NCBI GenBank assembly: GCA_016178055.1
Contig: JACOUC010000003.1
Location: forward strand, 40,478 to 104,477
Reading direction: 5' to 3'
DNA from: Chlamydiota bacterium
Lineage (GTDB): Bacteria > Auribacterota > JACPWU01
DNA length: 64,000 nucleotides
The notes under the pieces: generated by a model
What the model was told of the DNA's origin: nothing
Database searches by the model: none
What the model saw: the letters and a program-made list of their open reading frames with translations, nothing else
Translations under genes and position numbers: made by a program
Part shown: in pieces, positions 34,326-43,089 of the stretch
Numbering within the stretch: the first letter of the stretch is position 1
Layout: every line of letters begins with the position of its first letter

Positions 34326-34384
34326 AAAATAAAAAAAGCATTTCCCACTTTTCAATTATATAAAAAAGAAAGGGGAAATGCTCC
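34326..34384 (-). terminator. Intrinsic terminator of acpP
   Basis: On the minus strand GAGCATTTCCCC ... GTGGGAAATGC is followed by TTTTTTTATTTTTT, 14 nt after the acpP stop codon. Confidence 0.85.
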
Positions 34385-34397
34385 TCTTATCCAAGCT

Positions 34398-34643
34398 TTA
34401 AGCACTCTTAGATTTCTGCTTTTCCTCTATGTATCGGATGGTATCCCCTACCGTTTTTAGCCTTTCAGCATCTTCATCGGGGATTTCAGCATCAAATTCC
34501 TCTTCGAAGGCCATCACAAGCTCAACGGTATCAAGGGAGTCAGCCCCCAAATCCTCAATAAAGGACGCCTCCGGAGTCACTTCTTCCGGATTCACCCCTA
34601 ACTGCTCCACAATAATTTTTTTAACTTTCTCTTCGACTGACAT
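34398..34643 (-). CDS. acpP: Acyl carrier protein
   Basis: 81 aa, acidic. [20 protein letters not shown] contains the phosphopantetheine-bearing Ser36; the four-helix ACP pattern is complete. It carries acyl chains for the Fab enzymes encoded around it. It ends the yceD-rpmF-plsX-fabH-fabD-fabG-acpP series with a strong terminator. Confidence 0.97.
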   Translation of the reverse strand: MSVEEKVKKIIVEQLGVNPEEVTPEASFIEDLGADSLDTVELVMAFEEEFDAEIPDEDAERLKTVGDTIRYIEEKQKSKSA

Positions 34644-34715
34644 TCAATGACCCTCCTCTCTTCTCGTAGGCTATGTTTACGACTCAACTTCATCATTTCC
34701 AACAAGGTGATCGTT

Positions 34716-35456
34716 TTAAGTTACCAGGCCTCCACAAACCTGAATCACTTGTCCATTTACATATCGAGATAAATCACTTGAAAGAAACAAAACAACGTTG
34801 GCTACATCCTGGGGAAGTCCAAAACCACCCATGGGAATTTTTTTGAGCATTGCTTGCCGTACATCTTCTGGCAACTTCTCTGTCATTGCCGTTTGAATAA
34901 AACCTGGGGCTACAGCATTTGCTGTTATTCCTCTAGAGGCAAGTTCCCTGGCTACTGACTTCGTAAAAGCAATCACACCTGCCTTAGAAGCGGCATAATT
35001 CGCTTGACCTGCATTCCCCACCAGACCAATCACAGAAGCAATATTTATAATTTTACCCGTCCGATTCTTCATCATCGAACGTGCAACAGCCTTCGTAAAA
35101 TTAAACGTGCCCTTGAGATTGATATTTAGAACTAAGTCCCAGTCCTTTTCTTCCATGCGAACCAGGAGGGTATCCCGCGTAATGCCTGCATTGTTCACAA
35201 GTATATCAATGGTCGAAAATTTGTCAAGCGCATTGTCCACCACAACTTTAACTTCTTCAGCATTGGATACATCCACCTTAAAAAATTCTGATTTACGGCC
35301 AAGGGCACGAATCTCATTGACCGTTTCTTGCCCCGCCACTTCATTCATATCACAGACAGCAACATGGGCCCCCTCTTTTGCAAAGGTGAGCGAAATGGCC
35401 TTTCCAATTCCTTGAGCAGCACCTGTGACAAGCGTATTCTTACCCTCGAGCAACAT
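34716..35456 (-). CDS. fabG: 3-oxoacyl-ACP reductase
   Basis: 246 aa SDR. TGAAQGIGKAIS nucleotide-binding motif at about 10-21, NNAGIT, catalytic Ser in NIASVIGLVGNAGQANYAASKAG with Tyr-x3-Lys, and the C-terminal GGLVT. It reduces 3-oxoacyl-ACP with NADPH in the fatty-acid operon. Confidence 0.95.
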   Translation of the reverse strand: MLLEGKNTLVTGAAQGIGKAISLTFAKEGAHVAVCDMNEVAGQETVNEIRALGRKSEFFKVDVSNAEEVKVVVDNALDKFSTIDILVNNAGITRDTLLVRMEEKDWDLVLNINLKGTFNFTKAVARSMMKNRTGKIINIASVIGLVGNAGQANYAASKAGVIAFTKSVARELASRGITANAVAPGFIQTAMTEKLPEDVRQAMLKKIPMGGFGLPQDVANVVLFLSSDLSRYVNGQVIQVCGGLVT

Positions 35457-35465
35457 CTGGCCCCC

Positions 35466-35536
35466 CTTTCAAAAATAATTAAAAATTAACAATTGAAAAT
35501 TGATAATTGTCCATTCTCAATTTTCAATTCTCAATT
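35466..35536. repeat. Heptad-word inverted repeat (AATTGAA/ATTTTCA)
   Basis: Left arm AATTAAA, AATTAAC, AATTGAA, AATTGAT; right arm ATTCTCA, ATTTTCA, ATTCTCA, ATTG. It fills the fabD-fabG gap and runs into the fabD 3' end. Confidence 0.8.
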
Positions 35537-36462
35537 GCGTTTTTTATTTTCTCCAAACTTTCCACATCCTCGACATTAAACATTTTCGTGTCCGGTGCAA
35601 TTTTTCTCTGCAAACCGGACAAGACTTTACCACATCCCACTTCAATAAAGAAATCAAAACCTGCTTTAACCATCGAACGAATACTTTGTTCCCAAAGAAC
35701 CGAATGAGTCACCTGCTCGATTAAAAGATTTCGAATTTCTTGGATGTGAGAAATCTCTTCTCCCAGAACATTACAAAAAAAATGAGCTTGCGGTTGAGAA
35801 ATAGAGAAACCTTTCAAATATTCTTGTAACTTCGCTTGAGCACTTTCCATGAGAGGAGAATGAAAGGCCCCGCTGACCTGAAGCGAAATCACACGGCGTG
35901 CCCCCCTTTCCTTACAAGCATGAGAAGCACGATCAATGCCTCGAGCCGTACCACTGATGACAATTTGCCCAGGGCTATTGACATTGGCAACGGTTACAAC
36001 ATCCTCATCGACAATTGACTGACAAATTTCCTTAATCTGATCATACTCAAGCCCCAAAATGGAGGCCATGGTCCCAGACTTTTCTAAACATGCCTCTTCC
36101 ATAAATTTCCCACGAGAGGAAACAATTTTAAGAGCATCTTCAAATTTAAGGCTTTTTGCAGCGGTTAGAGCCGTAAATTCTCCCAGGCTCAAACCAGCCA
36201 CAGCTTCTATTTGAATCTCGGGAAAAACAGATTTTAAAACAGCTAAAGAGGCAAGACTTGTGACAAAAATGGCGGGCTGGCAAACTTTGGTTGAGGTTAA
36301 TTCTTCTTCGGGTCCCTCAAAACATAATCGACTCAAATCAAAACCTAAAATGTCATTGGCCTTTAAAAATAATTCTCGGGCAACTTCGTATTGCGAAAAA
36401 AACTCTTTTCCCATCCCAACATATTGCGCCCCCTGCCCAGGGAACAAAAGTGCGATTTTCAA
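35524..36462 (-). CDS. fabD: Malonyl-CoA:ACP transacylase
   Basis: 312 aa from TTG at 36460-36462 (GGAAGAG 8 nt upstream). LFPGQGAQYVGMGKEF at the N-terminus, active Ser in GLSLGEFTAL at about 93-102, His in VSGAFHSPLM, C-terminal EVGCGKVLSGL. It loads malonyl groups onto ACP. Its last codons overlap the heptad tract. Confidence 0.94.
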   Translation of the reverse strand: MKIALLFPGQGAQYVGMGKEFFSQYEVARELFLKANDILGFDLSRLCFEGPEEELTSTKVCQPAIFVTSLASLAVLKSVFPEIQIEAVAGLSLGEFTALTAAKSLKFEDALKIVSSRGKFMEEACLEKSGTMASILGLEYDQIKEICQSIVDEDVVTVANVNSPGQIVISGTARGIDRASHACKERGARRVISLQVSGAFHSPLMESAQAKLQEYLKGFSISQPQAHFFCNVLGEEISHIQEIRNLLIEQVTHSVLWEQSIRSMVKAGFDFFIEVGCGKVLSGLQRKIAPDTKMFNVEDVESLEKIKNAIEN

Positions 36463-36514
36463 ATGTTAACTCTTCCTGTTAAAATTCAAAGACTCATCCG
36501 CTTCAAAAGTTTTT

Positions 36515-36567
36515 CATCAATCTCTACCACAATTTTGATTTTTGATATTTGATTTTCGATATAGATT
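36515..36567. repeat. Heptad-word half-tract (TGATTTT/TGATATT)
   Basis: ATTTTGATTTTTGATATTTGATTTTCGATAT repeats TGA- words at 7 bp. One arm only is clear; it lies between fabH and fabD. Confidence 0.55.
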
Positions 36568-36568
36568 C

Positions 36569-37543
36569 TTACCACCGAATCACCATTCCTCCCCATGTAA
36601 AGCCAGCGCCAAAGACAACAATGAGTAAGCAATCTCCCGATTGCATCCTTCCTTCTTTACGGGCATCATCCAAGGCAATGATAATAGAAGCCGCAGAGGT
36701 ATTGCCGTAGCGATCTACATTGATATAAATTTTTTCGCTCGGAAGAGAAAGCTTTTTGGCCACTGCATCAATAATTCTTTTATTGGCCTGATGAGGAATA
36801 AATAAATCAACGTCCTCTCTTTTTAAACCACATTTAAGGAGGGTTTCATCAGCCATTCTGTACATCAAATCAATGGCGTTTTTATAAACTTCTCGGCCAT
36901 CCATTTTAATAAAATGAAGTCGTTGATCAATGGTCTCGTGAGTTGCGGGCATCATTGAACCTCCGGCAGGAACCTTCAGTAAATCAGCTCCTCGACCATC
37001 CGATCCTAGAACCGCGCCTAAAATTTGATGATCCGCATGATTTTTCTTTAAAACCGCCGCCCCTGCCCCATCCCCAAAAAGAATACAGGTTCCACGATCT
37101 TTCCAATCAACCATGGAGGAAAGTTTTTCAACCCCAATCACTAAAGCCGTCTGATACTGATCCGACTCAAGAAATTTTTTTGCAACTTCCAGGGCAAAGA
37201 GAAATCCCGAACAAGCCGCGTTAAGATCAAAGGCAAAGGCCTTCGAAGCTCCTATTTTTTCCTGAATGATACAGGCCGTCGAAGGACACAGCATATCCGC
37301 GGACATGGTCGCAACAATCAAAAGATCGACTTCGGAAGGATTGATTTTTGAATCTTGAAGAGCCTTTTTTGCGGCATGAGCCCCCATATCGGACGCATAA
37401 AAATCATGAGAAGAAATTCGTCTTTCTCGAATGCCAGTTCGCTCAAAAATCCATTGATCGGTGGTTTCAATTGTTTTTTCAAGATCAAAGTTGGAAAGAA
37501 TTTTTTTAGGTAAATAGCAACCTGTGCCAACGATACCCACCAT
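36569..37543 (-). CDS. fabH: 3-oxoacyl-ACP synthase III
   Basis: 324 aa. Catalytic Cys in LNAACSGFLFALEVA at about 107-121, His in IPHQANKRI and Asn in GNTSAASI. N-terminal GIVGTGCYLPKKILSN is typical. It starts fatty-acid synthesis from acetyl-CoA (or a branched primer) and malonyl-ACP. It follows plsX with a 6-nt gap. Confidence 0.95.
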   Translation of the reverse strand: MVGIVGTGCYLPKKILSNFDLEKTIETTDQWIFERTGIRERRISSHDFYASDMGAHAAKKALQDSKINPSEVDLLIVATMSADMLCPSTACIIQEKIGASKAFAFDLNAACSGFLFALEVAKKFLESDQYQTALVIGVEKLSSMVDWKDRGTCILFGDGAGAAVLKKNHADHQILGAVLGSDGRGADLLKVPAGGSMMPATHETIDQRLHFIKMDGREVYKNAIDLMYRMADETLLKCGLKREDVDLFIPHQANKRIIDAVAKKLSLPSEKIYINVDRYGNTSAASIIIALDDARKEGRMQSGDCLLIVVFGAGFTWGGMVIRW

Positions 37544-37549
37544 ATTTGT

Positions 37550-38566
37550 CTAAACCCCTTGGGAAAGAGACGAATTCAAGCGATCCATTTCATCTTCAAT
37601 ATGCCGATTCACTTTGTTTTGAATACATTCGTCTGCAACACGAATCGCATTCTTAATGGCCTTTGCATTCGAGCGTCCATGAGAAATAATACAAATTCCA
37701 TCGATCCCTAAAAGAGGCGCCCCGCCATATTCCGCATAATCAAAACGGCGCTTGAGTCCGTCAAAAGCCTTCTTCACGAGAAGTGCCCCAATTTTTAAAG
37801 TCCAGGACTTCACGAATTCCTGTTTCAATAGATTTTGAATAAGACGAGCACTTCCCTCGGTGGCCTTCAAAGCCACATTTCCAACGAATCCATCAGTGAC
37901 AATCACATCAGCAATATTTCTAAACAAGTCCCGTCCTTCGACATTGCCAACAAAATTAAGCGCAGTTTTTCTTAAAATTTTAAAAGTCTCTTTTGAAAGA
38001 TCATTCCCCTTTGACTCTTCTTCTCCAACATTTAAAAGACCAATTCTGGGATTTTCCTTTTTGAGGGCATATTTGGCATAGCACATTCCCATCACGGCAA
38101 ACTGAATCAGATGATGAGGCTTGCAGTCCACCGTTGCCCCTGCATCAATCAAAATATTGGTTCCCGAAAGGTTAGGCATGATGGTCGCAATGGCAGGTCG
38201 GTCAATCCCTTTTAAAAATCTTAATTTTAATTTGGTTGCCGCAACACAGGCTCCGGTATTTCCAGCGGAAACAACCGCCTCGGCTTGACCTTTCTTAACC
38301 AGTTCAACCGCACGTGTGATGGAAGCATCCTTCTTTTTTCTTAAACCCGCAACCGGGGTTTCATGCATGTGAATGACTTCAGAGGCGGGATGGATTTCAA
38401 TGTTAAGTTCTTTGGCCCTTTGAGGAGAAATAAACTCATGAATACGCTTAGGATCCCCCACAAGAATGAGGATTCGATCTCGGATGGTTTCTGCCGCCAA
38501 AATAGTACCTTCTACAATCTCTTTTGGGGCATAATCTCCGCCCATCGCATCAATGGCTATACTCAT
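37550..38566 (-). CDS. plsX: Phosphate acyltransferase PlsX
   Basis: 338 aa. IAIDAMGGDYAPKEIVEG at the start, SAGNTGA at about 108-114, GLLNVGEEESKGND, VVTDGFVGNVALKATEG and GAPLLGIDGICIISHGRS are hallmark segments. It makes acyl-phosphate from acyl-ACP for phospholipid synthesis. It stands between rpmF and fabH as in many bacteria. Confidence 0.95.
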   Translation of the reverse strand: MSIAIDAMGGDYAPKEIVEGTILAAETIRDRILILVGDPKRIHEFISPQRAKELNIEIHPASEVIHMHETPVAGLRKKKDASITRAVELVKKGQAEAVVSAGNTGACVAATKLKLRFLKGIDRPAIATIMPNLSGTNILIDAGATVDCKPHHLIQFAVMGMCYAKYALKKENPRIGLLNVGEEESKGNDLSKETFKILRKTALNFVGNVEGRDLFRNIADVIVTDGFVGNVALKATEGSARLIQNLLKQEFVKSWTLKIGALLVKKAFDGLKRRFDYAEYGGAPLLGIDGICIISHGRSNAKAIKNAIRVADECIQNKVNRHIEDEMDRLNSSLSQGV

Positions 38567-38631
38567 TTTACCTCGTTTAATTAATGGTCACCGGTGACCA
38601 GCAACCGAAGGGCTGATTCGCCTCATCAAAA

Positions 38632-38823
38632 CTAACTCGCCTTGGCCATTTTAATTTGAATGACTTGACGTCCTTTATAGTACCCACAGAGCGTACAAAC
38701 CCGATGGGGCAAAGAAGGCTGATGACAGTTTGGACATAAAACGGTCTCGAGTGGCACATATTTATAATGTGTTCTTTTCTTATCTCGCCTGGAACGACTG
38801 TGTCGATTCGTTTGTAAAGCCAT
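38632..38823 (-). CDS. rpmF: Ribosomal protein bL32
   Basis: 63 aa from ATG at 38821-38823; the open frame to 38901 overlaps yceD and is not needed. MALQTNRHSRSRRDKKRTHYK, then CPNCHQPSLPHRVCTLCGYYKGRQV with a CxxC-CxxC zinc site. A GGTCACC-GGTGACC palindrome in heptad style follows at about 38586-38599. Confidence 0.95.
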   Translation of the reverse strand: MALQTNRHSRSRRDKKRTHYKYVPLETVLCPNCHQPSLPHRVCTLCGYYKGRQVIQIKMAKAS

Positions 38824-38837
38824 AACATACCTCCATT

Positions 38838-39296
38838 CTAAAATAAATCTCCCAATTTTCCTAACGGCCCTTTTAAAACCCTCTTTTCTAGGCAGCCACA
38901 TTTTCCAAAATTCAAGTTCTTACCACATTCTACACAAAGCCCTTTACAATCTTTTTGGCAGAGGGGCGTAATGGGTAGGCCGATTAATATATCCTCGCGA
39001 ATAGGCTCTGTCAAGTCAATTATATCCCTTCCCTCAAGTTCACAATCGTACGAAAACCCTTTGTTTTCAATGAGATAGGTAAATGATTCTGAACACAGGC
39101 TACAGATTAAAACCACATCCGTCCAGACTACGCCTCCTACAATAAGTTTCCCTGTAATTTTATAAGCCTTTAAAGAGATATGAATATTTTCTTTAAATCT
39201 TTCTTCTGAGGGACCAATATCAATAATCCGAGGGGATTCCTCCCCTTCTAAAAGAAGGCCTTCTTCAGGAATACGTTCAATATAAACTTTCATCAT
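38838..39296 (-). CDS. YceD/DUF177 family protein
   Basis: 152 aa from ATG at 39294-39296 (GGAGG 6 nt upstream). Two Cys clusters are visible: CSLC near residue 65 and CQKDCKGLCVECGKN near 115-130, as in YceD/DUF177 proteins encoded before rpmF. The family is linked to 23S rRNA/ribosome biogenesis. It is 14 nt before rpmF and starts the fatty-acid operon. Confidence 0.88.
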   Translation of the reverse strand: MMKVYIERIPEEGLLLEGEESPRIIDIGPSEERFKENIHISLKAYKITGKLIVGGVVWTDVVLICSLCSESFTYLIENKGFSYDCELEGRDIIDLTEPIREDILIGLPITPLCQKDCKGLCVECGKNLNFGKCGCLEKRVLKGPLGKLGDLF

Positions 39297-39308
39297 CAAT
39301 AGCCTCCA

Positions 39309-39379
39309 ATAACCCCTCCAACTCCCCTTATTTTAAGGGGAGAGCCACCCTCTTATATAAGAGGGGATGGGGGAGTTAA
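39309..39379. repeat. CTCCCC nested palindrome
   Basis: Contains CTCCCCTTA-TTT-TAAGGGGAG, the exact palindrome CCCTCTTATATAAGAGGG, and outer arms AACCCCTCCAACTCCCC versus GGGGGAGTT. Fragments with the same words occur at about 711-770 and 889-911, so it is a dispersed element. Confidence 0.75.
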
Positions 39380-39471
39380 TTCATTTTCATCCTTCTTTAT
39401 GACTGAAAGTCATGGATGTTTCATATTGAACATCCACTTAAAAAAAGCGTCCAGCGGTAAGTTTTGAGTTA

Positions 39472-39969
39472 TTAAGAACGAAAAAGCTTCGAACGAAGTT
39501 TTTTCCCTACATGAGAAGGGACAAAGTGAGAAATGTCTCCCCCTTTCGAAACAATTTCCTTAATCATACGCGAACTTAAATAGGAATAGGATTCTCTGGA
39601 CATGACAAAAATAGTCTCAATTTCATCACAGAGTTTTTTATTCATAAGTGCCATTTGAAATTCATATTCAAAATCTGAAATGGCCCTTAAACCCCGAATC
39701 ACAACCGAAATCCCGTTTTGACGACAATAATCAATGAGTAAACCATCAAAATGAACAATCTTAACCCCCTTTAAATCGTTTAAGGACTCACGAATCATCT
39801 GTAAACGTTCTTTCAAAGAAAAGAGGGCTTTCTTCCCTTCATTTTGAAAAACAGCCACGGTCACTTCGTCAAACAATTGAGTTGAACGACGAATCACATC
39901 CAAATGCCCATTCGTGAGGGGGTCAAAACTGCCTGGATAAATCGCTTTCTTAAGCACAGCTTTTACCAT
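39472..39969 (-). CDS. coaD: Phosphopantetheine adenylyltransferase
   Basis: 165 aa. AIYPGSFDPLTNGHLDVIRR with the T/HxGH nucleotidyltransferase motif, GLRAISDFEYEFQMALMN, and SYLSSRMIKEIVSKGGD near the C-terminus. Fourth step of CoA synthesis. It follows recG-rsmD on the same strand after a long heptad tract. Confidence 0.95.
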   Translation of the reverse strand: MVKAVLKKAIYPGSFDPLTNGHLDVIRRSTQLFDEVTVAVFQNEGKKALFSLKERLQMIRESLNDLKGVKIVHFDGLLIDYCRQNGISVVIRGLRAISDFEYEFQMALMNKKLCDEIETIFVMSRESYSYLSSRMIKEIVSKGGDISHFVPSHVGKKLRSKLFRS

Positions 39970-39997
39970 AACATCTTTCTACTCATGTGAATGAAAA

Positions 39998-40108
39998 TGG
40001 ACTGCAGTCCACAGTCAACAGTCAACGGTCGACAGTCAACAGTCAACGGTCGACAGTTTTAGAGGAATTATTTATTTTCTATGGACTGTGGACCGTGGAC
40101 TATGGACT
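39998..40108. repeat. Heptad-word inverted repeat (CAGTCAA/TGTGGAC), longest perfect run
   Basis: Left arm CAGTCCA, CAGTCAA, CAGTCAA, CGGTCGA, CAGTCAA, CAGTCAA, CGGTCGA; right arm TATGGAC, TGTGGAC, CGTGGAC, TATGGAC. Seven successive words hold the 7-bp frame. It separates rsmD from coaD. Confidence 0.88.
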
Positions 40109-40136
40109 CACTTTTGTAACTATTATAAATCAAAAA

Positions 40137-40712
40137 TTAAAATTGTGGAAGAGAGGGAATTTCCCCTTTTTTATAAAAACTCACACTTGTTTGTCCATAT
40201 TGCCTAATATCATATTGTTCCAGAGAATCCATCATCTTCACAGAAGACCACTGAGAAGGATGCTCAACCACAAAAATCCCTTCTTTGGATAAAATTTGTG
40301 AAACCCCTTTCCATAGATCTTGAATCCATATCTCCTTGAAAAAAGAATAAGGGGGATCTGCAAAAACCAGATCAAAAAACTTTTCACGCCTTTTAAAAAA
40401 AGAAAGTGATTTAAAAACATCCATCGTTAAAATTTGACTATTTTGAAAGTGGAGCGTTTCAAAATTTTCGCGAATGACGAGAGAGGCCCTTTTTGATTTC
40501 TCAACAAAGGTGGATGCCTCGGCCCCGCGTGAAAGACTCTCTAGACCCAAAGCACCTGACCCAGCGAAAAGGTCCAAGATATCCGCCCCCATAATGTGAG
40601 AATCCAAAATATTAAATATCGATTCTCTCACCCGATCAGCCGTCGGACGGACCGTGTCCCCCGGAAGTGTCTTTAAAAGCCGCCCTTTGGCTAAACCTGC
40701 AATGATACGCAT
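40137..40712 (-). CDS. rsmD: 16S rRNA (guanine966-N2)-methyltransferase RsmD
   Basis: 191 aa from ATG at 40710-40712, one base after the recG stop (a start at 40724 overlapping recG is also open). MRIIAGLAKGRLLKTLPGDTVRPTADRVRESIFNIL is the family start; DLFAGSGALGLESLSRGA binds SAM and ADPPYSF is the catalytic DPPY-type motif. Confidence 0.94.
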   Translation of the reverse strand: MRIIAGLAKGRLLKTLPGDTVRPTADRVRESIFNILDSHIMGADILDLFAGSGALGLESLSRGAEASTFVEKSKRASLVIRENFETLHFQNSQILTMDVFKSLSFFKRREKFFDLVFADPPYSFFKEIWIQDLWKGVSQILSKEGIFVVEHPSQWSSVKMMDSLEQYDIRQYGQTSVSFYKKGEIPSLPQF

Positions 40713-40713
40713 G

Positions 40714-42816
40714 TCATCCCACACTCAAAAACTGTGTTTTTTCTAAAAACTTTTTTTGAATTAAATGATGTAATTTTTGATTGTCTTGATCCTTTAAAAA
40801 TGGGTCTTCGTCTAAAATGGCATTTGCAGTCTGACGAGATCGATGAATCAATTCATGATCGGTTAATAAATGACCAAAGCGAATTTCGGGTAGTCCATGT
40901 TGCCTCGTTCCCAAAAATTCTCCTGGACCTCGAATCGTCAAATCAGCCTCTGCAATTTTAAATCCATCACGCGTTTTCACCATCGCTTCCAATCGCCGAA
41001 TCCCTTCTTCTGTACGGGGTTCAGCCTCCAGGATACAATAAGCCGAACGAGGCCCTCGCCCGACACGCCCTCTCAACTGATGGAGCTGCGCCAAACCAAA
41101 GGCATCCGCATTTTCGATCAAGATCAGACTTGCATTAGGAATATCAATACCCACTTCAATCACTGTTGTTGAAACTAAAATATGAATTTTTTGATCCCGA
41201 AATTGATAAATCACCTCGTTTTTTTCTTCAGCACTCATTCGGCCATGAATAAGCCCCAAAGTCAATCCTCTAAAAACCTCCTGAGAAAGTTGATGAAACA
41301 TTTGAGTGGCCGCTTTGAGTTCACTTTTTTCAGATTCTTCCACAAGAGGATAAATAATATAGGCTTGAGCCCCCTTCTCAACCTCTCGATGAATAAAATG
41401 ATAGGCGTCATTCAACTTTTCTCTTTTAATCCAATAAGTCGAAACCTTCCCACGCCCAGGAGGCATTTGGTCTAAAACGGATACTTCTAAATCTCCATAA
41501 ACCGTCAAAGCAAGTGTTCGAGGAATCGGGGTTGCCGTCATAATCAAAACATCGGGTTCAAATCCTTTATTTCTAAGAAGCGCTCTTTGAACCACCCCAA
41601 ACTTATGTTGTTCATCAATAATGACCATGCCTAATTTTTGAAAGCTGACTTTTTCTTCTAAAAGAGAATGGGTTCCCACTAAAATTTGAATGTTTCCCTC
41701 CGACAAATTTTGAAGGGTTTCTCTTTTTATTTTCACTTTTTCATCTCCCAAAAGGAGCCCTATCTTAACTTCTAGAGGCTGGAAAATTTTTTCAAAAGTT
41801 TTGCGATGTTGTTGGGCCAAAACCTCTGTCGGCACCATGAGCACTCCTTGAAAACCGCTGCGAACAGCCATATAGAAGCTTGCACAAGCAACTAAAGTTT
41901 TTCCAGACCCCACATCGCCTTGAAGCAATCGGTTCATGGGAAATTCTTTTTGAAGATCCTTGCCAATTTCTGAAATGACTCTTACTTGAGCTTGAGTCAA
42001 AGGAAAGGGAAGGCTTTTTACAAAAGATTGAACAGATTCAGAAATTTTTTCATAACAAAATGTCCGCTTAAGCTTTTGATAGGTTTTCTTTTTAAAGCCC
42101 AACCAAAGTTGAACCATAAAAAATTCCTCGAAAGCCAATCGCCGTCGAGCCTGATTCATTCCTTCGAAACTCTCTGGGAAATGAATAGTTATGATGGCCT
42201 CTTTTAAACCCATGAGATGATTTTCTCTTAAGATTTCTTCAGAAAATATCTCCTCCAAAAATTCATGAAACAAGTCACAGGCATTTTTAACAATTAAGCG
42301 CATGGCCCTCTGTGAAATTCCTTCCGTCAAAGGATAGATCGGAACAATTCTCCCCGTATGTAAAAGATCACTCGTATCCCCTATTAAAACTTCATAGTCA
42401 GGAGCCATCATCTGAAGCTCTCGCCCATACCATTGAACTTTTCCACTCAAGATCACGCGATCACCCACTTTAAAACGATTTTGTAAATAGGGTTGGTTAA
42501 ACCATGTTGCAAATAGAACCCCCGACTCGTCTTCTACTGCCAATTGAAAAATTCTAAAAAAACGACGGGTCTCTTTAAGGCCTGAAGCCACAATTTTTCC
42601 CTGAATGGTTTGAAATTCTCCATCATGAAGTCTACGAATAGGAGTAAAAGTCCTACGATCTTCATAACGACGGGGGGCAAGATAAAGAAGGTCTGAAACC
42701 CTTTCAAGACCTAGCTTCTTGAAAAGCAAAGCCCTCTTTGGCCCAACCCCTTTCACATATTGGCAAGGAATATCTGTAGAATTCCGGTCAGATACAGCTT
42801 TTTCAGCTACGAGCAT
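40714..42816 (-). CDS. recG: ATP-dependent DNA helicase RecG
   Basis: 700 aa; AAGGAGATATAA before ATG at 42814-42816. N-terminal wedge/OB domain (about 60-160), Walker A GDVGSGKTLVA at about 295-305, DEQHKFGVVQR at about 398, TATPIPRTLAL, and motifs V-VI STTVIEVGIDIPNASLILIENADAFGLAQLHQLRGRVGRG. It remodels stalled replication forks. Confidence 0.96.
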   Translation of the reverse strand: MLVAEKAVSDRNSTDIPCQYVKGVGPKRALLFKKLGLERVSDLLYLAPRRYEDRRTFTPIRRLHDGEFQTIQGKIVASGLKETRRFFRIFQLAVEDESGVLFATWFNQPYLQNRFKVGDRVILSGKVQWYGRELQMMAPDYEVLIGDTSDLLHTGRIVPIYPLTEGISQRAMRLIVKNACDLFHEFLEEIFSEEILRENHLMGLKEAIITIHFPESFEGMNQARRRLAFEEFFMVQLWLGFKKKTYQKLKRTFCYEKISESVQSFVKSLPFPLTQAQVRVISEIGKDLQKEFPMNRLLQGDVGSGKTLVACASFYMAVRSGFQGVLMVPTEVLAQQHRKTFEKIFQPLEVKIGLLLGDEKVKIKRETLQNLSEGNIQILVGTHSLLEEKVSFQKLGMVIIDEQHKFGVVQRALLRNKGFEPDVLIMTATPIPRTLALTVYGDLEVSVLDQMPPGRGKVSTYWIKREKLNDAYHFIHREVEKGAQAYIIYPLVEESEKSELKAATQMFHQLSQEVFRGLTLGLIHGRMSAEEKNEVIYQFRDQKIHILVSTTVIEVGIDIPNASLILIENADAFGLAQLHQLRGRVGRGPRSAYCILEAEPRTEEGIRRLEAMVKTRDGFKIAEADLTIRGPGEFLGTRQHGLPEIRFGHLLTDHELIHRSRQTANAILDEDPFLKDQDNQKLHHLIQKKFLEKTQFLSVG

Positions 42817-42835
42817 TTATATCTCCTTCTTTATC

Positions 42836-42866
42836 CCCGGTCTCCAGTCTCCTGTCTCCTTTTTTC
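42836..42866. repeat. Heptad-word half-tract (CGGTCTC/CAGTCTC)
   Basis: CGGTCTC, CAGTCTC, CTGTCTC then T-run, directly upstream of recG. Confidence 0.6.
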
Positions 42867-42892
42867 GGTTACTGTAGACTCATTTCATAGTT

Positions 42893-43020
42893 AATTTAAA
42901 ATCCAAACATCAAAAATCAAAATGACATATTTAAATCCAAAATTTCTAATGCTATCGCAAGGGGGACATTTTAGATTTTGCACTGTCATTTTAATTTTTG
43001 ATGTTTGGATTTTGATATTT
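42893..43020. repeat. Heptad-word inverted repeat (AAAATCA family, inverted core)
   Basis: Arms AAAATCCAAACATCAAAAATC and its approximate complement; core ATTTCTAATGCTATCGCAAGGGGGACATTT, the reverse complement of the core in the copies at 27753 and 60063. It separates recG and rpmB, which are divergent. Confidence 0.87.
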
Positions 43021-43027
43021 TTCGTTA

Positions 43028-43057
43028 TTGACACACCACTACAATGTATGAGATATT
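43028..43057 (+). promoter_or_regulatory. Promoter of rpmB
   Basis: TTGACA at 43028-43033 and GATATT at 43052-43057 (18-bp spacer), 33 bp before the start codon. The -10 context TGTATGAGATATT equals that of the riboswitch promoter at 5101-5113. Confidence 0.72.
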
Positions 43058-43089
43058 CTGCGCACCATAAAAATATTGGAGTATGAATT

